DNA from: Dioscorea cayenensis subsp. rotundata
Taxonomy: Eukaryota > Streptophyta > Magnoliopsida > Dioscoreales > Dioscoreaceae
Length of the DNA: 64,000 nucleotides
Direction: 5' to 3'
Assembly (NCBI RefSeq): GCF_009730915.1
Contig: NC_052480.1
Coordinates: forward strand, 4,278,001 to 4,342,000
The notes beneath the pieces were generated by a model. The model was not told the DNA's origin and made no database searches. It saw only the letters and a list, made by a program, of their open reading frames with translations. A program made the position numbers and the translations under genes. Of the stretch, positions 57,483 through 64,000 are shown piece after piece. Each line of letters starts with the position of its first letter. Within the stretch, counting starts at the first letter, position 1.

Positions 57483-60400
57483 TCAACATTGATAATAACT
57501 ATTTAAACTAAATAAAATAAAATAAGTTGAATTTCTACAATTTATAACTCTAAAATAAGATCCCTCAAACATGTTCAATGGTTGCACGACCACATGCAAC
57601 ATCTAACAGCTGAGCCAACAACAATCAACAGGACCCAAATGGGGACCCAAATAAGTACGTGGGAAATGATATTTTGCCAATTCGGTACCTTATTTTTTTT
57701 ATTTTAATATTTACATTATAAATCATGATATTTACTTCAATTTTAATAATATATATATATATATTGACAAAAACAATAACTACTAATTTATTATTATTAT
57801 TTTTTATTTTTGACCCGATGATTTTTTTATAAGCAATATGTTATACTGTTATACATGAATAACATCCTGAAAAAGCACCATAAAAGATAGACCTCCCCAA
57901 CCATTGATTTATAAGTAATTTTATATATAAAAAATATTTTTTTAACTAAAGATTATATTATTTTGACAAAAAAAAAAAAGTTAACTATTTAATCCATTGT
58001 TAAGTTAATTAAAAAAATTATATTATATAAAATATAAATTTTTTAAATCCTTGTTTCTTTAATTTTTTTATTCAAATCTTGTTTGTCTAACAAGATATTT
58101 TAACTGGTAATAGTTAAAAATGGTCAATATATTCAGAAACTAACTTTATCATAATTTATTAGTTTATCACACAACAATCAATATCATTAAAATATATTGA
58201 CACAATTAAAAAAATTAAACTAACATGGTAAATAAATAAATAATAGTTGCTATATCACCTTCCAATTTTTTTAAAAAAATTGATATACAAAAATATGGCA
58301 ATATATCCATATAATTTAGGTATAAAATCTTATTGCATTTATTAATATTTATTCAAATATATTTTGTCCCATCAAACAACATACATAAATAAATAAATAA
58401 TACCTAAACATAGCTCCTTTATAATTCTTGTATTGAAATATACGTAGGCTAATTACAATATTTTTATTTTCTTTTAAAATATAGATAAATTAAGTGTCAC
58501 AGTCATATGCAAGCCTCCTATGTATATCACCCTGTCCTCATTCTATGCAGTGGAAATTTATCCCCTGATTTTTATTTATACTCAGTATAATTTTTTAGAT
58601 AGTCCCTCTATTTTTTTAAACATATATTTTTAATCCATTACTTTAAATTGTAACATTTTTACTTTCATATACTACATTAACTAAGTCATGCCAATTCTTT
58701 TGAAGATTTCAGATTAGTGTTTAGTGTTTAGAAATTGATCCCGCTAAATTTAAATAGTAAAAAAACTAAAAGATTAAAATTTAAATTAGAGATATTAAAA
58801 AAATAATTAAAAAAAAAGAAGGATTATTTATACTCTAGGATGTTGGCACCATATCATTGATCCCTTCACAAACTTCATAAAAGTCAAATTAAACTATTGT
58901 TTTATTTATATTTATTTTATCTGATAGTTACTAACCATAAAAAAGTTGATAAGATGGAACCAATTAGAGAAGATCATGGGGTGATGAAAAATGCTAATAA
59001 ATGCAAACAAAAAAACTCCAATTTGAGTGGGCCCCACTTCTAGGACCTTCTAGAATAGTCTTAGGTGGCAAAGCAATCAATCTGCCAAAATTTTTGAATT
59101 TATTAAAAACATCCAAAGACAAATTTCTTTTCACTTATCTTTTATTCCATCATGACATAGCAACACTCATAAAGTGCCAAATGTAACCAATGTTGCTAGA
59201 AGATTTTTTTTTAATGTATTAAATTTTTTTAATAAATATATAACACTTATATTTAAATAAAATAATAAAACTTTTTGTCTTGTTTTTAGTTTTTACATGA
59301 GAAATATGAAGTAATTTTTTTAATGATATGTCAACCTCCTAAAAGTCTTATAAAATACAATTTTTATCTTAATAAGTTGAGAAATTATGAAATAATTTTT
59401 TTATTAAAACGCAAGTAAAAATAAATGAATATAAAGTAAACTAAACTAAGAAATACAAAAAAAAAAAAATTAAAAAAATTAAATTAAATTAAAGAAGCTA
59501 ATATTATGTGAAGCCATTTACAAAACTACTAATATAGAGCAAAGGCTACATAAATTTAAATAAGAACTGTTCTTCAATAAAATTTGATCCAAGTAGCTTA
59601 AGCTTGAAACACTTAAATAAATATGTTAAAAACACCTGCCTGAAAAAATCAATCTTTTATTGAATTTTTAGTATATTATTTTAAATTTTTTAATAAATAT
59701 AGAAAAATTATCAATCATCACGTTGGAAGAGAGTTAAACCCTCGATATTTTATTTAGAATAAAAATAAATTATTATTTTTATTAGTAAGCCAAAACACTT
59801 TTTAGTGGTTAAATTTTTTTTTAAATAAATATAAATAAATCATGTCAAGGACTTACGCAATTTTGATTATTAATTTTTTAATTAATTTTTCAATACACTT
59901 GTACCATTATTTTACATGAGCTAAAATTTGAATTATTTTTTCAGCATAAAATGAATATTTTATGGATCAGTTGTGGGGTGTGGGGTTGGCAAAAGTAAAA
60001 AAATAATTAATAATAAGAAATGGTCATTTAACTATTCAAGGATTGACTTTAAGAAACAAATCCATTCCATTGAGTAAACCCTAACCCTAACATTATTTTA
60101 GGGTTTTCAAAAAAAAAAGAAACTCAAACACTCATCCCTATGAAAGAATCTATACCTTTCAATCCTTGGTGGAAAAGGAAAAATCTGACACTCCACATGG
60201 AGAAGACTAAACAAGTCATTGAAGTCATTGTTATCAGTATGGAGCTTTACTTGGCTTTTTGCCAACCATTTGGACTCATTTGAGACACAATTAAGACACT
60301 CAAACTAATCTCCAATAATAGTATGTTCCCATTCTTTGACAAATTAACATGTTCATACTTCATATGGCCATCCTATTTTTCTCTTCATCTCTCAATCATG

Positions 60401-61176
60401 CCTATTAATTATTTTCGTTTATTTTTTTAATTTATTGGGAGTTTAGTAAAAGTTATCCTTTCTCTAGTCTTTATATGCTTTTTTTTTTAATGAACATATA
60501 GATGTAGAATGAGCTCAGATTTTTGATATTTTAATTATGAAAGAAATGAAATATTAAATTTTTTTATTATAATCATCTCAATTATCCCAATAATATCATT
60601 AAAAATTACTTTATAATAGACATGTGTAAAGTTATTTTGCCCTTCCTAATTTTCATAAATGAAAAAAGTTTTTATACTCCTGTAAATCATTATTATTTAC
60701 TTGTATACTTTTTCCATAATATTTAAAAAGAAATATATGTAAAATTTAAGCTATTATTCACTAACTTCTTCTAAACAAATATTATATATATATGCTAGGC
60801 ATTCTCCCCGGCTTCATATCGGAGTTTTTAAAATTGTGAGGGGTTTTGAAGTAATATCATGTATAAAAAATAATATAACTAAACAACTCCTACAATGAAA
60901 ACTGTTATATATCTTGGATTTCAAAAGTCTTATGAATATTTATTGCATAAATAAATAAGTGTATTTAAAGTTTTTTAATTATAAATATCATAAATAATAT
61001 AAATAAAAACTTAAATGCAATAAAAAAAAAAGCTTAAATTGTTCTTTGAATCATTATGAGAATAGATTATACATTTACTTTAATAGCATGTATAGATAAG
61101 AAAATTATATTAGTAATTATCTAAAAGAAAGATCCAAACAATTTTCTTAAACCTATAATAGCATTGATTACACTTA
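57483..61176. other. AT-rich intergenic DNA
   Basis: No gene, RNA gene or element recognised. The stretch contains TA/AAT-rich low-complexity patches and one AAACCCTAACCCTAAC telo-box-like word near 60078. Confidence 0.65.
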
Positions 61177-61740
61177 GGGGCCGTTTGGTTGGTGGTAATG
61201 TGCAAACATTACCGCCTGTTACGTGGTAATCTTTTCACATTACCATGTTTGGATTATTGGCGGTGGTAATATTGATGGTAATCTGTGATTACTAACCTTG
61301 GAAGATTACCAAGAAACGTGGTAATCCCATTACCACCAAAATAGGTGGCTATGTTGGATTACCAAGTTGGTGGTAATCTGAAATATTTTTTGGACAAATA
61401 TGCCATTTATTTAAATATAATAATTTTCATACTTTATTTGTTGGATAAAAAGATTAAATTTAAATAACATTATTTTTAGAATATGTTTAGCTTCGAAAAT
61501 TTAATTTTTATCCAAAATTTTATTTTATTTTAAATTTAAACTTGAATAAAATAGTAGACACAAGGGTATTTTGGGAAATTTAGAATATTACCAAGTTTAT
61601 TACCATGTAACATGAGTTTCCAACCAAACATGGTTATCATGAATTACCACAACATTCCTGGGCATATAACATTCATAATATTATTACCATGGTAATCTCG
61701 TTACGTGGTAATATATCATTACCGTGAACCAAACGGTCCC
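61177..61740. mobile_element. MITE, 564 bp, GGGGCCGTTTGGTT termini
   Basis: The ends GGGGCCGTTTGGTT and AACCAAACGGTCCC are inverted repeats with one mismatch. They are followed on both sides by repeated GGTAAT/ATTACC words, a common layout of Tourist/Harbinger-type MITEs. The flanks are TTA on the left and TAT on the right, so the duplication is TA or an imperfect TWA. No coding capacity. It differs from the element at 47179 but shares the CGTTTGG core. Confidence 0.8.
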
Positions 61741-63127
61741 TATCAACCGCCTCACAATTTTGTATGTATTTCACTTTCTTTAAATGTTAGAACAATCAGA
61801 AAATATATTATATTTAAAATTAGTTAAAAATATAATCAATAGTTAATTATTATATTAATTTAATGACCTCATAGAATTTATCATGTGATGAGCTAATATA
61901 TTGGACAATAACTTTTTGTTATACACGTCTAAAATTATATATTAAGGACCATAACTTCACAACGATAAATTTCTATTTTATTACTCTGAAAAGATGAAAA
62001 ATGCAGCTCTTCTTCCAGGAGACCCAATAAATAATGAATGAATATTATTATATAATACTGCACAGGATTCGACCCTATACTCACTTGTTTAAGTGACTTT
62101 AATAAACAGCCAATTATGTTTTAAAGATATATATCTGTTACTTATTAGTTATGGAATCTTTGTAGATATCTACAACGGTGTATGATATTTGAGGACGTTT
62201 TGGTCTTTTACCCTTGTCGTAATATAATCATCATATGGAATACTATGTTGATTGTGATTGGAAGAGGCTCACACAACACAAGGATAACTTAAAGTTATCA
62301 ACCTCTTCTTTGATTTGTCTTTCTTTTTTTTTTTTTTAAAAAAAAGAAAATTATAAAATAACGCCAATTTTATTTGGTCCACTTCTCAAGGGGTGGCAAT
62401 GATGTGACTCTTTTTTAATCCAAGTAAAAGCCAAGGGTTATTACTACCACAAAAATCTTATCATCAATCTTCACAAGTGGCCAAATGTTATTTAATTCTT
62501 TATACCGACTTCTCCATCATTCAATATTTTACTAAATCTTTTCTATTTGAAAAATAATGAAACTCATTAAAAAAAAACCCCACACATTTCTAGAATATAT
62601 GTCATTTCATTTTATTTTTCAATTTGATTCTTTTTTTAATTATTTATCTTCATAGCATATCAGTATCTTTTTTTAATGTCGTTAACACTACACCGTTTTC
62701 GTTAATCTTCCACAGAAAAAAATAATAATAAAAGAAAAAACACAATAGTTTGATATAAATTGCTAACTTCATTAATTATTAAATAATCTAAAATACTATA
62801 AAGCTAACAAATAAAATTTTAAAATTTATTTCCGAAAAGAGGTTAATTTGATAATTTATTTTATTTAAACTACTATAAAAACTAGGGGGTTTTTGGTCCA
62901 ACAACACTAACTTTATTATGAAAAGCATTTAATGCAAAATATTCACTCTCCGCATTAAAAATATATTAATATAGTAGTACCAAAAGTCCATTGCGGTGAG
63001 TGCGGCCTATATTGCTTCTCATGCATGACCCTGACTATACACACACATTTATCTCATTTCCTCAAACAAAAAATATTAAAAACATATAAAGACTTCATGG
63101 TTACATAAAGCTACATGATATATATAT
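61741..63127. other. AT-rich intergenic DNA
   Basis: No gene seen. The stretch ends in a short TA run (63119-63126) directly next to the element at 63128. Confidence 0.65.
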
Positions 63128-64000
63128 GTGGAAATTGCCAAAAACACCTAGAAGTTTAATATCGCTAAAAACTACGATTAGTTTTGACTCTCAAAAACCC
63201 CTTCACTTTTCAGATTCGATGATTTTTTAAACCCTCCAAACATCTAATAGTGATTGATAGAATTAATTTGGAATTTTTTTGGACGAAATTGTCCCTTAGC
63301 GTGGGAAGTTTGTGCAGTGTGATGAGTTTGATTATAATGCCCTTGGGTGCTGATGAGTTTCTATTTAAAAATGAAAACTCTATTTAAAAATATGAGGTAT
63401 GAGGTTACATTTTAAAAAAATGAGTTTCTATTTAAAAAAATGAGTTTTCTATTTAAAAATGAGTTTTTGGTTTTAAAAATGAGTTTTTCTGTTTAAGAAA
63501 TGAGTTTTTACTGTATAAGAAATGAGGTTTCGTTTAAAAAAATGAGGTCTATGTTTAAGAAATGAGTTTTTACATTTTAAGAAATGAGGTTTTTGTTTAA
63601 AAAATGAGGTTTCTGTTTAAGAAATGAGTTTTTGTGGTGTATTTATCACCCCAAAAAACTCTTTATTCGGGATTAAATTTTGGGCAGGTGAGAGGACAAG
63701 CATCGCGACTCACAATCAGCGATCAGCGTTACAGCGAAAAAATGGGATTTCAAGTTCGAGAGAAAAAGGTGCAGACCTTTCGATGCCTTCGGCTCGACGA
63801 CGAGGAGCATGCGGTCTTCCCCGAGGTCGGCGGCGAAGAAGATGAAAAGAGATGAGGTCGGCGGCGGGGAAGGCGATGAAAAAGCGAAGGCGAAGCGGCG
63901 AGATCGAACCCTCAGTCGGCGCGCTTCCTCCCTCCGTTCACATCGCGACTTAGGCAGCCCATGGATCGAGCCGGAATGATCCCTAACCCTAACCCTATTG
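63128..64000 (+). mobile_element. Second copy of the long-TIR cargo element, cut by window end
   Basis: It starts GTGGAAATTGCCAAAAACACC as at 42415 and follows the same order: subterminal part, short TTTAAGAAATGAG-type repeats (63360-63640), then the GC-rich cargo with its ACCTTTCGA anchor near 63775 and CCCTAACCCTAACCCTATTG at the very end. Orientation is the same as the first copy. Its left flank is a (TA)n run. The right end lies outside the window, so cargo copy number is unknown. Confidence 0.8.

Noticed and set aside
60070..60100. CCCTAACCCTAAC near 60078 as interstitial telomere
   Set aside because: Only two units, within the range of ordinary telo-box words.

Overview
This window is nuclear DNA from a flowering plant. 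It has spliceosomal GT-AG introns, plant-type receptor kinases, an F-box/kelch gene, AT-rich intergenic DNA and many nested plant transposons. The third-position GC bias of the single-exon F-box/kelch gene is typical of monocot gene classes, so a monocot such as a yam-like species is plausible. That is only an inference.

Layout. (1) 1-10022 and 21817-28021 hold a tandem family of LRR receptor kinases of the VIII-1 / HPCA1-like type. There is a truncated pseudogene (1057-1655), an intact 18-exon gene of 952 codons (4628-9202) and a second intact 18-exon gene of 950 codons (22681-27293). The duplicated unit extends into the convergent START-domain gene, because a scrap of its last exon lies behind the middle copy (9968-10022). 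(2) 10022-21800 is a transposon nest. It contains two related long solo LTRs in opposite orientation, a 5'-truncated LINE between ~215-bp direct repeats, and a dead Mutator-like transposase gene cut in two by the second LTR. (3) 27972-42300 carries minus-strand genes: a START-domain lipid-binding protein, a multipass acyltransferase-like protein related to HGSNAT, and a degenerate copy of the purine enzyme FGAM synthase (PUR4). (4) 42415-46180 is a long-TIR element in a TTA microsatellite. It carries four tandem ~676-bp cargo units, and a relative of it begins at 63128. (5) 47179-53670 holds a Harbinger-like MITE, a plant-specific nuclear-type protein of unknown function (+), and a convergent F-box/kelch gene (-). 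(6) 53671-64000 is gene-free, AT-rich DNA with a GC-rich TIR element, a SINE-like element, a second MITE and the second cargo element.

Three otherwise well-conserved genes (HGSNAT-like, unknown nuclear protein, F-box/kelch) need a one-base correction in or next to a short homopolymer to stay open. This points to residual assembly indels rather than three independent gene deaths. The PUR4 copy is different. Besides frameshifts it has a nonsense codon directly after the catalytic cysteine and changes at conserved residues, so it looks truly dead.

I saw no prokaryotic-type system and no CRISPR array. The strongest candidate for something undescribed is the microsatellite-inserted element family whose host-like, GC-rich cargo is tandemly amplified.
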